A stretch of 64,000 nt of DNA from NCBI RefSeq assembly GCF_001723285.1, contig NZ_LPWG01000012.1, positions 355,317 through 419,316 of the forward strand. Direction: 5' to 3'. Below the pieces are notes generated by a model. That model searched no databases. It worked only from the letters and a program-made list of their open reading frames with translations, and was not told the DNA's origin. The DNA is from Methyloceanibacter methanicus (GTDB lineage: Bacteria; Pseudomonadota; Alphaproteobacteria; Rhizobiales; Methyloligellaceae). The stretch's first letter is position 1, and the number at the start of each line of letters is the position of its first letter. Position numbers and translations under genes: made by a program. Below, piece after piece: positions 18,617-28,309 of the stretch.

Positions 18617-18997
18617 GATCGTCGATTGCTTCCGGCTACGACCCGCGTCTAGCGCTCAGTACGCCCCCCGATACCCAGGAGCCGCGACGAAACAAGTCGG
18701 CGTAGTCTAACGAATTTCTACACTGTCTCAAAGATTTCGGCGGAAAGATGACTGCGTTGGGTGCGTGAGGATAAGATCGGCTGCGAAGCCGCCCTCTAGG
18801 GTGCTCGTGCGGCGCGCGTTTTTCCCATGGAGCGCGCATCCATCCTCTCCTGCGGATCGGGCGCGATCCTAAAGGCGCAAATGCGTGACGGCCCGCTTGC
18901 CGGGTCCATCCCGACCTCCTATTGTCCCGGCCCACCGACCCGTAGGAAACCGAGATTGCCGCCTGTGCGCCAGCGATTGCGCCAAGGAGTTTGAGTT
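18617..18997. other. Divergent intergenic region slt / dapA (381 bp)
   Basis: No gene is supported. It must hold both divergent promoters. The dapA ribosome site AAGGAG is at 18985-18990. I see no clear operator or attenuator. Confidence 0.35.
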
Positions 18998-19888
18998 GTG
19001 ACCATGCCGCCGTTTCAGGGCTCCATTACGGCCCTCATCACGCCCTTCAAGGACGGTTCCGTGGACGAGGACGCCTTCTGCAAATTTGTGGAATGGCAGA
19101 TCGATCAGGGCACGCACGGGCTTGTGCCGTGCGGCACGACGGGCGAATCGCCCACGCTCGACCACGACGAGCACCGGCGCGTGATCGAACTCTGCATCGA
19201 GGCGGCCGCGGGACGCGTGCCGGTGATTGCCGGAACCGGTTCGAACTCGACCGCCGAGGCCGTCGAGCTGACCCGTCACGCCAAGGAGGCGGGCGCCGAT
19301 GGGGCGCTCGTGGTCACGCCGTACTACAACAAGCCGACGCAAGAGGGTCTGTATCTTCACTACAAGGCCGTCAACGACGCGGCCGACATCCCGATCGTGA
19401 TCTACAACATTCCCGGGCGCAGCATCGTGGACATGTCCGTGGAGACCATGACGCGGCTGTTCAAGCTGAAGAACATTGTCGGCGTGAAGGACGCGACCGC
19501 CAACCTGGCGCGGGTCAGCCAGCAGCGGGCGGCGATGGGCACCGAGTTCATCCAACTTTCCGGCGAGGACGCCACGGCGCTCGCCTTCATGGCTCATGGC
19601 GGGGTGGGCTGCATCTCGGTCACGTCCAACATCGCGCCCGCGCTCTGCTCGGAGTTCCAGCTCGCGTGCCTAGGCGGAAATTTCAAGCGGGCCCTGGAGT
19701 TGCAGGATCGCTTGATGCCGATACATGAAGCGCTGTTCGTGGAATCGAACCCCGGACCGGTGAAGTATGCCGCCGAAAAGCTCGGGCTGTGCGGCGGGGC
19801 GACGCGCCTGCCGCTGGCGCCGATCACCGATGCGACGCGCAAGCGTGTCGATGCGGCCATCGAAGCGGCCGGGCTGAAGCCCGTCTAG
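18998..19888 (+). CDS. dapA: 4-hydroxy-tetrahydrodipicolinate synthase
   Basis: Cytosolic aldolase of the lysine/diaminopimelate pathway, condensing pyruvate with aspartate semialdehyde; 296 residues, TIM barrel. Visible motifs: [36 protein letters not shown] with the Thr-Thr of the proton relay, [24 protein letters not shown] with the catalytic Tyr, and [15 protein letters not shown] with the Schiff-base Lys. GTG at 18998 is seven bases after AAGGAG; an ATG two codons later is too far from it. It is 20 bases upstream of smpB, an arrangement common in Hyphomicrobiales, and divergent from the transglycosylase; both serve cell wall metabolism. Confidence 0.97.
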   Translation: MTMPPFQGSITALITPFKDGSVDEDAFCKFVEWQIDQGTHGLVPCGTTGESPTLDHDEHRRVIELCIEAAAGRVPVIAGTGSNSTAEAVELTRHAKEAGADGALVVTPYYNKPTQEGLYLHYKAVNDAADIPIVIYNIPGRSIVDMSVETMTRLFKLKNIVGVKDATANLARVSQQRAAMGTEFIQLSGEDATALAFMAHGGVGCISVTSNIAPALCSEFQLACLGGNFKRALELQDRLMPIHEALFVESNPGPVKYAAEKLGLCGGATRLPLAPITDATRKRVDAAIEAAGLKPV

Positions 19889-19908
19889 GACTCCGGAGGG
19901 GCACGGCC

Positions 19909-20379
19909 ATGGCGCCGAAACGCGAGAGCGGGAAGCTCATCGCTGAGAACAGACGAGCCCGCTACAACTACGACATCGAGGAGACGGTCGAGGCTGGCAT
20001 CGTGCTCACCGGGTCGGAGGTGAAGTCGCTGCGCATGGGCAAGGCGAACATCGCCGAGTCCTATGCTTCCAACGAAAACGGCGAGCTCTATCTAATCAAC
20101 GCCTATATCGCCGAATATCCGGGTGCGGCCCGGTTCGGCCACGATCCGACGCGGCACCGCAAGCTCCTCCTGAAAAAGAAGGAGATGGCGCACCTGCTCG
20201 GCGCCATCCAACGGCAGGGCATGGCGCTGGTGCCGCTGCGCCTCTATTTCAATGCGCGCGGAATTGCCAAGCTGCTTCTGGGCCTCGGGCGCGGTAAAAA
20301 GGTCCACGACAAGCGCGAGACGGAGAAGCAGCGGGATTGGGACCGTCAGAAGAGCCGTCTCATGCGCGAGAAGGGATAG
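19909..20379 (+). CDS. smpB: SsrA-binding protein SmpB
   Basis: RNA-binding partner of tmRNA in trans-translation, rescuing stalled ribosomes. The 156-residue protein carries [55 protein letters not shown] and the basic C-terminal tail [20 protein letters not shown] that inserts into the mRNA channel. ATG at 19909 follows CCGGAGGGG. It is cotranscribed with dapA. The tmRNA gene itself is not in this window. Confidence 0.97.
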   Translation: MAPKRESGKLIAENRRARYNYDIEETVEAGIVLTGSEVKSLRMGKANIAESYASNENGELYLINAYIAEYPGAARFGHDPTRHRKLLLKKKEMAHLLGAIQRQGMALVPLRLYFNARGIAKLLLGLGRGKKVHDKRETEKQRDWDRQKSRLMREKG

Positions 20380-20382
20380 ATC

Positions 20383-20913
20383 TTGGAGAGCGGCTCTGGA
20401 GCGTAGCGCACCCATCCATCTGCGCCCGGCCTTCCGCTGCCGCTCGTCACCCTGTCTGCGACGGACGGTGCGGAGATCACACTGGCCACGCTGCCCGGGC
20501 GCAGCATCGTCGCCGTCTATCCCTGGACCGGCAGCCCCGGCGCTCCCAATCCGCCGGAATGGGACGACATTCCCGGCGCCCACGGCTCCACGCCCGAACT
20601 GGAAGGGTTCCGCGAAATCTTTGGGGCGATCTCGAAGACCGGCACGCGGCTGTTCGGCCTGAGCGGCCAGACAACCGAATACCAGCGCGAGATGGCGCTG
20701 CGCTTGGGGCTCCCGTTTCCCATTCTGAGCGATGCGGAAGGAGCCATGGCGCGGGCGCTCCGTTTGCCCACGTTCCTAGCCGGCGGCGACAGCTATCTGA
20801 AACGACTCACCTTCGTGGTCCTGGATGGACGGACCGAACACGTCTTCTATCCGGTGCGCGATCCGGAGACCCATCCCGTCGAGGTCGCCGACTGGCTGCG
20901 AGCGGGGATGTGA
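20383..20913 (+). CDS. Peroxiredoxin-like thioredoxin-fold protein lacking cysteine
   Basis: AhpC/TSA-type thioredoxin fold of about 165 readable residues: LPLPLVTLSATDGAEITLAT, GRSIVAVYPWTGSPG, FREIFGAISKTGTRLFGLSG, YQREMALRLGLPFPILSDAE and LKRLTFVVLDGRTEHVFYPV. In peroxiredoxins of this subgroup the peroxidatic cysteine sits in the loop GARGCTPQSC; here the same loop reads GAHGSTPELEGFREI, and the whole readable protein has no cysteine, so peroxidase activity by the usual mechanism is not expected. The body is open from 20413 to 20913, with a TAG at about 20410. The start is unclear; TTG at 20383 just after smpB plus two or three lost bases is my best guess. Confidence 0.7.
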
Positions 20914-20935
20914 GGCGGGGCGGGAATCTGCCCGG

Positions 20936-21342
20936 TCAATCGCCGAGTGCGTCGTCTTCGGCGTCCTCGACCGAATAGCCCAAGGCGCTGAGACCTTCCT
21001 CGAGATAGTCCGACAGAAGCGGCATACCCAAGAGATATTCCGCCGTGCGATTGTTGCGTTCGCGCGCGCGGTCTCGAGCGCATCGGCGAGTTCGTCCGCC
21101 CCGAACGAGCCACGGCCGATCCAGGCCAGCGCGACCAGGCTCAACTGCTCGTCCACGTTGAGGTCGCGAATGAACTCAATCAGCTCGGCCACGGTCGAGT
21201 CGTCGGCGAAGTCTTCGAGGATCGACTCGGCGTCGTGATCGGACGTGGCGCTTTCGTCCCAGGCGCCGACCTTCGCGCCGTATTCGCGCGCCTTGACGAT
21301 CACAAAACCTACCTTTGTCGGGGAAATCTCTATCCCTGCCAT
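20936..21342 (-). CDS. DUF3775 protein, one indel
   Basis: Small acidic cytosolic protein of the DUF3775 family, common in alphaproteobacteria, function unknown. It starts MAGIEISPTKVGFVIVKARE (ATG 21342; 21348 is also possible) and contains ILEDFADDSTVAELIEFIRD and SLVALAWIGRGSFGADELAD. After ALETAR the family sequence continues in another frame as ERNNRTAEYLLGMPLLSDYL and EEGLSALGYSVEDAE, ending DDALGD-stop at 20936. The indel lies in the CG-repeat at about 21061-21070; whether a base was lost or two gained cannot be told. It is convergent with the peroxiredoxin-like gene, 22 bases away. Confidence 0.8.
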
Positions 21343-21440
21343 CAACATCGCTGCCGGAGACCGGCATCCTCTCGAAATTCCACGGACCAAGGCGAAAGCA
21401 TGCCCGACTTGGCCGACGCCAGCAACTCAATCCCTGAGAC

Positions 21441-22118
21441 TCAATCCCTGAGGCTTGCGGCCGCATCCCCGACCACGCGCTCGAACATCTCCGGCGTCAG
21501 GCGCCCGGTATTGGTGTTGAGGCGGGAGCAGTGGAACGAGTCGAACAGTTCAAGACCGCTCGGGAGCCGATGCCGGGCGCCGTGGGCGAACGGGAAGTCC
21601 CGTTTCTTCGCCGCGAAACTCGACAGGATGCTGTCATGGGCCACGCGTCCGATCGCGAGGAGAGCACGCAAAGAGGGGAGCGCCGCCTTTCGCCCGTCAA
21701 GGAACCGGCGGCAGCATTTGATCTCCCCGGTTGTCGGCTTGTTCTGCGGCGGGACGCAGCGCACGGCGTTGGTGATCATGCAATCGACGAGGCTCAGCGC
21801 CTCGGGGCGGAGTACATCGTGCTCGCCGCGCGCGAGGCCGGTCTTGAGAAGCGTCGGATAGAGGAGGTCGCCGGCGAAATCGCCCCAGAAGGGCCTGCCG
21901 GTCCGGTTCGCGCCCTTCAGGCCAGGCGCGAGCCCGACGATCAGGAGCCGGGCCGTGTCCGGGCCGAACGAAGGCACGGCACCGTTGAACCAGTCTGGAT
22001 GGGCGGCGGCATTGTCTTTGCGGAATGCCACGAGGCGGTCGCACAAGCTACAATCCGCTTCGGGTTCGGCGTGTGTTTCCAACGAGAGCATGTCCGGCGA
22101 ACGACCTGAAAATCGCAT
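21441..22118 (-). CDS. Uracil-DNA glycosylase, family 5 (UDGb) type
   Basis: Base-excision repair enzyme removing uracil (and often hypoxanthine) from DNA. Motif 1 is GLAPGLKGANRTGRPFWGDF and motif 2 HCSRLNTNTGRLT, both typical of the thermophile-type family 5 enzymes, which lack the catalytic Asp/Asn of family 1. Cysteines in CSLCDRL and in NAVRCVPP...CCRRF fit the four-cysteine iron-sulfur cluster of families 4 and 5. The start is ATG at 22118 or 22091; neither has a strong ribosome site. It is a monocistronic gene downstream of the NYN-domain gene on the same strand. Confidence 0.9.
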   Translation of the reverse strand: MRFSGRSPDMLSLETHAEPEADCSLCDRLVAFRKDNAAAHPDWFNGAVPSFGPDTARLLIVGLAPGLKGANRTGRPFWGDFAGDLLYPTLLKTGLARGEHDVLRPEALSLVDCMITNAVRCVPPQNKPTTGEIKCCRRFLDGRKAALPSLRALLAIGRVAHDSILSSFAAKKRDFPFAHGARHRLPSGLELFDSFHCSRLNTNTGRLTPEMFERVVGDAAASLRD

Positions 22119-22196
22119 GGGGCCCCATGCGTAGCGTTCCGGACGGCGGAAGACCAGAGGGCGAGGGGGCGCCAACAGGCGCCGCCCGAGTTCGCG

Positions 22197-22808
22197 CTAG
22201 GTCTCGACCAGGTGCGGAGCCTCGAAGGGCGCCGATTCGGGGTCGGTCCGGTGGCGGTTGTCGCGCTGACCGCGTTCGGCCGGCATGCGGCCGATCTCGT
22301 CGCGCAGATCCACAAGGTCGATGAACTGATCGGCCTGACGGCGCAACTCATCGGCGACCATCGGCGGGTTGGTCGACAGCGTCGAGACCACACTGACGCG
22401 CTTACCTTTGTGCTGCAGCGACTCGACGAGGGAGCGGAAGTCGCCGTCGCCGGAAAAGATCACGAGATGGTCGAGATGTTCGGCGAGCTCCATGGCATCG
22501 ACCGTAAGTTCGATATCCATGTTGCCCTTGATCTTGCGCCGGCCCGCGGAGTCGACGAACTCCTTGGTTGGCTTGGTCACCATTGTGTAGCCGTTGTAGT
22601 CCAGCCAATCGATCAGGGGACGAATTGACGAATATTCCTGCTCCTCGGCGAGCGCCGTGTAGTAGAGCGCGCGCACGAGCTGTCCTTTCGCGCGGAACAG
22701 GGCGAGGAGCCTCTTGTAATCGATGTCGAAGGAAAGGGTCTTGGAAGCGGCGTACAAATTCGCGCCGTCAATAAACAAAGCAATCCGTTCCGTAGGATAG
22801 AAGTGCAT
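22197..22808 (-). CDS. NYN-domain protein, LabA/DUF88-like PIN-fold nuclease
   Basis: PIN-like NYN domain: RIALFIDGANLYAASKTL with the first conserved Asp and Asn, KGNMDIELTVDAMELAEHLD in the middle and LVIFSGDGDFRSLVESLQHK with the SGDGDF acidic cluster, followed by VSVVST. These acids form the metal site of a predicted RNA nuclease. The C-terminus after about residue 180 (RMPAERGQRDNRHRTDPESA) is charged and probably disordered. It starts with ATG at 22808 behind AGGACCAGAG. It is divergent from folK. The gene is regularly found in this place in Hyphomicrobiales; the cellular target is unknown. Confidence 0.88.
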   Translation of the reverse strand: MHFYPTERIALFIDGANLYAASKTLSFDIDYKRLLALFRAKGQLVRALYYTALAEEQEYSSIRPLIDWLDYNGYTMVTKPTKEFVDSAGRRKIKGNMDIELTVDAMELAEHLDHLVIFSGDGDFRSLVESLQHKGKRVSVVSTLSTNPPMVADELRRQADQFIDLVDLRDEIGRMPAERGQRDNRHRTDPESAPFEAPHLVET

Positions 22809-22905
22809 CTCTGGTCCTAACGACGAGAATCTGGTTGGTGCGAGAATACACACGCACAGAACGGCTTAGTCTGGTGTAGGCGCAGGGGCTCCGCAATTGG
22901 TCGCA

Positions 22906-23472
22906 ATGTCTCAGATACTGCTAGGAATTGGGGCAAATTATCCCGGCCCGTGGGGAGAGCCATGCCAGACCATTCAGCGCGCTCTGGCCGAGCTCGATCG
23001 GAACGGCGTCCGGGTGAAGGCGGTCTCGCAACTTTACGAGACTGCGGCGGTGGGCCGCGCCGGCCAGCCGTCTTACGTGAACGCGGTGGCCGTGATCGAG
23101 ACGGCGATGTCTCCGGAGGCCCTGCTGCGGCGGCTGAAACAGATCGAGCGGGCGGCGGGACGCAGGGGCGGAAGTCCCTGGGGGCCACGCACGCTCGATG
23201 TGGACATTCTGGATTACAAAGGGCGGGTACGGAACTGGCGTGGCGCGGTTCCACGGTTTTCGAGGGCCGGGCGCCGGCCGCTGATTCTGCCCCATCCCTG
23301 GATCGAGGCGCGGCCGTTCGTGCTGCGCCCGCTGCTCGACGTGGCACCTGGCTGGCGCCATCCGGTCACGAAGGAATCGGCTGAAGTGCTGTGGCGCCGG
23401 CTCGCGCTAGGACGGGAAGGGCGGGTCCTGCGGACGCTGGCGCCTGAGACGCGACTTGCCAGAGGGGCGTGA
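22906..23472 (+). CDS. folK: 2-amino-4-hydroxy-6-hydroxymethyldihydropteridine pyrophosphokinase
   Basis: Folate pathway enzyme transferring pyrophosphate from ATP to hydroxymethyl-dihydropterin. Landmarks: ILLGIGANYPGPWG, AVSQLYETAAVG, PSYVNAVAVIETAMSPEALL and the signature WGPRTLDVDILDY with the two metal-binding Asp residues, then LPHPWIEARPFVLRPLLDV. It starts with ATG at 22906; the ribosome site is poor. At 188 residues it is a little longer than E. coli FolK because of an Arg-rich insert (RVRNWRGAVPRFSRAG) seen in relatives. It is 48 bases upstream of rpoZ. Confidence 0.93.
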   Translation: MSQILLGIGANYPGPWGEPCQTIQRALAELDRNGVRVKAVSQLYETAAVGRAGQPSYVNAVAVIETAMSPEALLRRLKQIERAAGRRGGSPWGPRTLDVDILDYKGRVRNWRGAVPRFSRAGRRPLILPHPWIEARPFVLRPLLDVAPGWRHPVTKESAEVLWRRLALGREGRVLRTLAPETRLARGA

Positions 23473-23520
23473 TTTGCCTACATAGGGGCTAAATTCAGCC
23501 CATTCCAAAAGGACTTTCAG

Positions 23521-23931
23521 ATGGCTCGCGTCACCGTCGAGGACTGCATCGACAAGATTCCGAACCGCTTCGAGCTCGTTCTTCTGGCTAGCCACCGCGC
23601 CCGCACGATTTCGGCCGGGGCTCAGCTCACCGTACCGCGCGACAACGACAAGAACCCCGTCGTTTCCTTGCGCGAGATCGCCGAGAAGAAGTTCACGCCG
23701 GACGACCTCAAGGAGGACTTCATCCACTCCATGCAGAAATACGTGGAAGTGGACGAGCCCGAGGCCGAAGCCGTTCCGGCCCTGTCGCAGGACACGCGCA
23801 TGCCCGTTCTCGGTCAGGACGATCAGTCCACCGACACGCAGATCGATCGCATGACCGAAGAAGAACTGCTGCGCCGCATGGCGACCCAGGCGCCTTCGGA
23901 TGGCTCCAATGCGGGACCGCGCGCGCGCTAG
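23521..23931 (+). CDS. rpoZ: RNA polymerase omega subunit
   Basis: Small subunit that helps assemble the beta' subunit and, in many proteobacteria, forms a ppGpp-binding site. It opens [20 protein letters not shown] and continues [20 protein letters not shown] with the conserved [13 protein letters not shown]. The C-terminal extension of about 70 acidic residues ([20 protein letters not shown]...) is typical of alphaproteobacteria. The ribosome site AAAAGGA precedes ATG 23521. It is directly upstream of the ppGpp synthetase gene, a conserved pairing. Confidence 0.97.
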   Translation: MARVTVEDCIDKIPNRFELVLLASHRARTISAGAQLTVPRDNDKNPVVSLREIAEKKFTPDDLKEDFIHSMQKYVEVDEPEAEAVPALSQDTRMPVLGQDDQSTDTQIDRMTEEELLRRMATQAPSDGSNAGPRAR

Positions 23932-24075
23932 CGCGCCGGGTGGCCACGGGCGGGGCACGTCACGACACGCCTCGCCCCATTTCGGCACGCAAAGCGGCCT
24001 TAGACATCCGGTAACGTTGGCGTCGGCAAAAGCCTTGTGCCGGCACGGTCTTGCGCGCCATTGTGGCGGCCTGAG

Positions 24076-26292
24076 ATGACCCGCCAATACGAACTTGTCG
24101 AACGCATTCTGGACTATCAGCCGACCGCCAACGAGGCGCTGCTGAACCGCGCCTATGTGTACGCCATGAAGGCGCACGGCAATCAGAAGCGCGCCTCCGG
24201 CGCCCCGTATTTCTCCCATCCGCTGGAAGTGGCCGCGATCCTGGCGGAGATGCGCCTGGACGATGCGACCATCGCCACGGCGCTGCTCCACGACACCATC
24301 GAGGATACCGAAGCGACGCGCGCCGAGATCGATGCGCTGTTCGGCGCGGAGATCGGAACGCTGGTCGACGGGCTGACCAAGATCAAGAAGCTCGATCTCG
24401 TCACCAAGAAGGCCGAGCAGGCCGAGAATTTCCGCAAGCTTCTGCTGGCGATCTCGAGCGATATCCGGGTTCTGCTCGTGAAGCTCGCCGACCGCCTGCA
24501 CAATATGCGGACCCTCGAGCACATGAAGCCGGCCAAGCGGAAGACCATCGCCGAAGAGACGATGGACATCTACGCGCCGCTGGCGGGCCGCATGGGCATG
24601 CAATGGCTGCGCGAGGAACTCGAGGATCTGTCCTTCCGTTGGCTGAACCCCGAAGCCTACGCCACCGTGTCCGAGCGCTTGAAGGCGCTGCGGGAGGACA
24701 ATCAGGGCCTGATCGACGAGATCCAGGGCGCGCTCACGTCGAAGCTCAAGAACGCGCGCGTGAAAGCCGTCGTCGCCGGACGCGAGAAGAAGCCATACGC
24801 GATCTGGAGCAAGATGGAGCGGAAGCAGATTTCGCTGGAGCAGCTCTCCGACATCTATGCGTTCCGCATCGTCGTCCCCAAGATTCCCGACTGCTACCGG
24901 GCGCTCGCCGTGGTCCATACGAGCTGGCACACCGTTCCAGGCCGGTTCAAGGACTACATCTCGAACCCGAAGCAGAACGACTATCAGTCGATCCATACGA
25001 CCATTGTCGGCCCGCGGCACCAGCGCGTGGAACTTCAGATCCGGACCGAGGACATGCACGCGATCGCCGAGTATGGCGTCGCCGCGCACGCGCTCTACAA
25101 GGATCTCGATAGCGGGAAGAAGGTGCCCGCCCAGGATTCCAGTGCCTACAGATGGTTGACGCATCTGGTTGGCATCTTGCTCGAAGGCGACAACCCCGAA
25201 GAGTTTCTGGAACACACCAAGCTGGAGCTGTTCCACGACCAGGTGTTCTGCTTCACCCCCAAAGGTCGCCTGATCGCGCTGCCGCGCGGGGCCAACTGCA
25301 TCGACTTCGCCTATGCGGTGCACACTCAAGTGGGCAACACGGCGGTGGGCGCCAAGATCAACGGCCGGCCCATGCCGCTGGCCTCGGCGCTGCGGAATGG
25401 TGACGAGGTCGAGATCGTGTGCTCGGAGGCGCAGTCGCCCCCGGGGGCGTGGGAACGCCTGGCCGTCACCGGCAAAGCGCGGTCGGCGATCCGGCGTGCC
25501 TCGCGCGATGCCGTGCGCCTTCAATATGAGAAGCTCGGTCGCGAAATTCTCGATCGGGCGTTCCGCCGCCACGGCCGGACCTTCAACGAAGAGGCGATCG
25601 CCAAGGGCCTGCCGCGCCTGTCTCAGAAGACGGCCGAAGACGTGGTGACGGCCGTCGGGCGCGGCGAGTTGGCCTCCGAGAACGTCTTCCGCGCGGCCTT
25701 CCCCGAGGAGATCTCCACCGAGCCCCCGAAGCGCCGCCGCGAAGTGAAGCGCAGCGACGAAGGCTGGTTCGGTCTCGGCAAGGTCATGGGGCTGAAATTC
25801 CGTTGGCCGGGCTCAGGGGGGAAGGCGGATCCCAAGGGCCCGGAAGGCATTCCCATTCGCGGGCTCCGGAGCGGCCTGCCGGTGAACTTCGCCGACGGCG
25901 GCGCGATTCCCGGCGACCGGATCGTCGGCATTCTCACGCCTGGCCAGGGCATTACCATCTATCCCATTCACGCTAGCGCCCTGAAGGCGTTCGACGACGA
26001 GCCCGAACGCTGGATCGACGTCACCTGGGACATCGACGAGGACAATCCTCAGCGCTTTCCGGCGAAGATCGCCGTGACGGCCATGAACGAGCCGGGGAGC
26101 CTTGCGCAGATCGCCACGGTCATCGGCGAGGTCGACGGCAATATCCAAAACATCAAGATGACCAATCAAGTGGCCGATTACACGGAGATGCTCATCGACA
26201 TCGATGTCTGGGATCTTCAGCATCTCAACGAGATCCTGACCGGCTTGCGTGCGAAGGACGTGGTCAGCGCCGCCGTCCGGGCCGAGGACTGA
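24076..26292 (+). CDS. rsh: Bifunctional (p)ppGpp synthetase/hydrolase (RelA/SpoT homologue)
   Basis: Single long Rsh enzyme of 738 residues governing the stringent response. Hydrolase HD domain: YFSHPLEVAAILAEMR and LLHDTIEDTEAT (HD near residue 72), so hydrolysis should be active. Synthetase domain: IYAFRIVVPKIPDCYRAL and KDYISNPKQNDYQSIHTTIV (about residues 260-330). A TGS domain follows (VFCFTPKGRLIALPRGANCI), a helical/zinc-finger-like region and a C-terminal ACT domain (IAVTAMNEPGSLAQIATVIG). ATG at 24076; a longer upstream start is possible but not conserved-looking. It is located 144 bases after rpoZ and upstream of pdxJ, as in most Hyphomicrobiales. Confidence 0.97.
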   Translation: MTRQYELVERILDYQPTANEALLNRAYVYAMKAHGNQKRASGAPYFSHPLEVAAILAEMRLDDATIATALLHDTIEDTEATRAEIDALFGAEIGTLVDGLTKIKKLDLVTKKAEQAENFRKLLLAISSDIRVLLVKLADRLHNMRTLEHMKPAKRKTIAEETMDIYAPLAGRMGMQWLREELEDLSFRWLNPEAYATVSERLKALREDNQGLIDEIQGALTSKLKNARVKAVVAGREKKPYAIWSKMERKQISLEQLSDIYAFRIVVPKIPDCYRALAVVHTSWHTVPGRFKDYISNPKQNDYQSIHTTIVGPRHQRVELQIRTEDMHAIAEYGVAAHALYKDLDSGKKVPAQDSSAYRWLTHLVGILLEGDNPEEFLEHTKLELFHDQVFCFTPKGRLIALPRGANCIDFAYAVHTQVGNTAVGAKINGRPMPLASALRNGDEVEIVCSEAQSPPGAWERLAVTGKARSAIRRASRDAVRLQYEKLGREILDRAFRRHGRTFNEEAIAKGLPRLSQKTAEDVVTAVGRGELASENVFRAAFPEEISTEPPKRRREVKRSDEGWFGLGKVMGLKFRWPGSGGKADPKGPEGIPIRGLRSGLPVNFADGGAIPGDRIVGILTPGQGITIYPIHASALKAFDDEPERWIDVTWDIDEDNPQRFPAKIAVTAMNEPGSLAQIATVIGEVDGNIQNIKMTNQVADYTEMLIDIDVWDLQHLNEILTGLRAKDVVSAAVRAED

Positions 26293-26418
26293 CGCCCCAC
26301 AAGACACTGGTACGACGGGCAAAAAACCACCAAATATGATAGGGCTCGTTCGCCGGCAGGCGGAGAAGCGGCGGGAAACGGCAGGCGCGCATGCAAGTAG
26401 CCCTGCAACGAGGTAGAT

Positions 26419-26964
26419 ATGCTGTTCAAGCGCCGCGAGGCCGAAAGCTTGCTGAACCGGTTACGGGTGTCGTTGTGGCCGCGCCGCAGCTGGGGACGTT
26501 CGACCCGCTACGTGGTTCATCGCGTGCGCCGCTTGAGTGCGACACCGCATGCGGTGGCGCTAGGCTTTGCGGCCGGCGTGTTCGTGTCCTCGACGCCCTT
26601 CATCGGATTTCATATGGCCCTTTCGGCGGCGCTGGCCTGGATCGTGGGGGGCAGCATCGTCGCGGCGCTGCTCGGAACGTTCGTGGGCAATCCGCTCACA
26701 TATCCGCTGTTTTGGGTGGGCAGTTACGAGGTGGGGTCGCTGATGCTGGGCAGGGACGACGGCGATGTGAAGCTCGACCTGTCGCAGGGCATCTTTCAGA
26801 CGGACCAGATTTGGACCCTGCTGAAGCCGATGACTCTCGGCTCGATTCCGATCGGCGTGGCGCTCGCGCTTCTCACCTATGTCCTGGTGAGACCGGCGGT
26901 GAACGCTTACCAGCACCGGCGCCGGGAGCTTCGGCCGCCGAACGAAGCCGTCGGCACCCGATGA
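26419..26964 (+). CDS. DUF2062 inner-membrane protein
   Basis: A 181-residue membrane protein of the DUF2062 family. It begins with the basic region [20 protein letters not shown], then [20 protein letters not shown] with the family's PxxxAxGxAxGxF pattern, [20 protein letters not shown] and [20 protein letters not shown], and a last helix [20 protein letters not shown]. The GNPLT(Y)P motif is diagnostic. Function unknown. It starts with ATG at 26419, following a short purine stretch. It sits between rsh and pdxJ, its usual place in related genomes. Confidence 0.92.
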   Translation: MLFKRREAESLLNRLRVSLWPRRSWGRSTRYVVHRVRRLSATPHAVALGFAAGVFVSSTPFIGFHMALSAALAWIVGGSIVAALLGTFVGNPLTYPLFWVGSYEVGSLMLGRDDGDVKLDLSQGIFQTDQIWTLLKPMTLGSIPIGVALALLTYVLVRPAVNAYQHRRRELRPPNEAVGTR

Positions 26965-26986
26965 GGCTGCGTCCGGTGAGAAAGGT

Positions 26987-27787
26987 ATGGCAATGGAAAC
27001 CGTGATGCGCGTGCCGAGAATCCGGTTGGGCATCAATATCGATCACGTGGCGACGCTCCGGAACGCGCGCGGCGGCGCTTGGCCCGATCCGGTTGCGGCG
27101 GCGAACCTCGCCGCCAAAGCCGGTGCCGACAACATCACCGCGCATCTGCGCGAAGACCGCCGCCATATTCGCGACGACGACATCGCGCGCCTGCTGGCGG
27201 AGGTCGACTGCCCACTCAACATGGAGATGGCTGCGACCGACGAGATGACGGCGATTGCCCTGAAGGCGGCCCCTCCCGATGTCTGTCTCGTGCCCGAACG
27301 CCGGGAGGAACGCACGACCGAGGGCGGTCTCGATGCGGTCGCGCAGCACAACCAGCTCGCACCGGTCGTCGCCGCCTTGGGCCAGGCGGGCATCAAGGTT
27401 TCGCTCTTCATCGGGGCCGAGCGGCCGCAGATCGAGGCAGCCGCGCGCCTGGCTGCCCCGGCCATCGAAATCCATACGGGCGGTTGGTGCGACGCCGTCA
27501 CCGAAAGGCGCGAAGCCGACGCCGAAACGGAGTGGCAGGCCATCGTCGACGGGGCTGCCTTTGCGCATCGTCTTGGGCTCGAGGTCCATGCAGGCCACGG
27601 CCTCAACTATGCGACGGCCCAAAAAATATCGACGCTCCCGGAGATCGTGGAGCTCAACATCGGGCACTTCCTCGTCGGTGAGGCGGTCTTCATCGGCCTC
27701 GGCGAGGCGGTTCGGCGCATGCGCACGGCCATGGACCGCGGACGTGACGCGGCGCGCCTCCCTGCGGGGGACAGCGTCGCCTCATGA
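26987..27787 (+). CDS. pdxJ: Pyridoxine 5'-phosphate synthase
   Basis: Last step of the DXP-dependent vitamin B6 route: ring closure of 1-deoxyxylulose 5-phosphate with 3-amino-2-oxopropyl phosphate. TIM barrel with [70 protein letters not shown] and [15 protein letters not shown], all signature segments. ATG at 26987; internal ATGs at 26993 and 27005 are alternatives. The stop overlaps the acpS start (ATGA), pointing to translational coupling. Confidence 0.97.
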   Translation: MAMETVMRVPRIRLGINIDHVATLRNARGGAWPDPVAAANLAAKAGADNITAHLREDRRHIRDDDIARLLAEVDCPLNMEMAATDEMTAIALKAAPPDVCLVPERREERTTEGGLDAVAQHNQLAPVVAALGQAGIKVSLFIGAERPQIEAAARLAAPAIEIHTGGWCDAVTERREADAETEWQAIVDGAAFAHRLGLEVHAGHGLNYATAQKISTLPEIVELNIGHFLVGEAVFIGLGEAVRRMRTAMDRGRDAARLPAGDSVAS

Positions 27788-28188
27788 TCATCGGGCTCGG
27801 CAACGACATCATCGACATCCGCCGGATCGAAAAGACGATCGAGCGCTATGGCGACCGCTTCCTGCTCCGGGTCTTCACCGAGACCGAACGGGACAAGTCG
27901 GACCGCCGGGCCCTGCGGGCCGCCTCCTATGCCAAGCGCTTCGCCGCCAAGGAAGCTTGCGCCAAGGCGCTCGGCACCGGGTTCCGCCGCGGGGTCTTCT
28001 GGCATGACCTCGGGGTGGTCAATCTCCCCTCGGGGCGACCCACCTTGGAGCTCACGGGCGGCGCGGCGCGTGTCCTGGAGGAATTGACCCCGGCAGGGCA
28101 TGACGTGCGGATCGATCTCACCATCACCGACGATTTTCCGACGGCACAGGCTATCGTCATCATTTCGGCGATCCGGAGATCGCCTTAA
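27784..28188 (+). CDS. acpS: Holo-[acyl-carrier-protein] synthase
   Basis: Phosphopantetheinyl transferase that activates acyl carrier protein. Motifs: [20 protein letters not shown] (metal-binding Asp), [11 protein letters not shown] and [20 protein letters not shown] with the WxxKEA-equivalent FAAKEA. Length 134 residues is normal. It overlaps the end of pdxJ by four bases, and lepB follows after 121 bases. Confidence 0.96.
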   Translation: MIIGLGNDIIDIRRIEKTIERYGDRFLLRVFTETERDKSDRRALRAASYAKRFAAKEACAKALGTGFRRGVFWHDLGVVNLPSGRPTLELTGGAARVLEELTPAGHDVRIDLTITDDFPTAQAIVIISAIRRSP

Positions 28189-28309
28189 AATTGCGCCACT
28201 GACCGCGTCCTTCGTTTGCCCAAGACGGGGCGAGGGTCTATAGGGGCTCAAGTTCCATTGACGAAGGGATGCCCTGCTTGGCGGGCGCGCAACCTAAGGA
28301 GAGCGCCGC

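Noticed and set aside
23407..25572. 721-codon frame antisense to rpoZ and rsh
   Set aside because: Same artefact; both sense genes have complete signatures.
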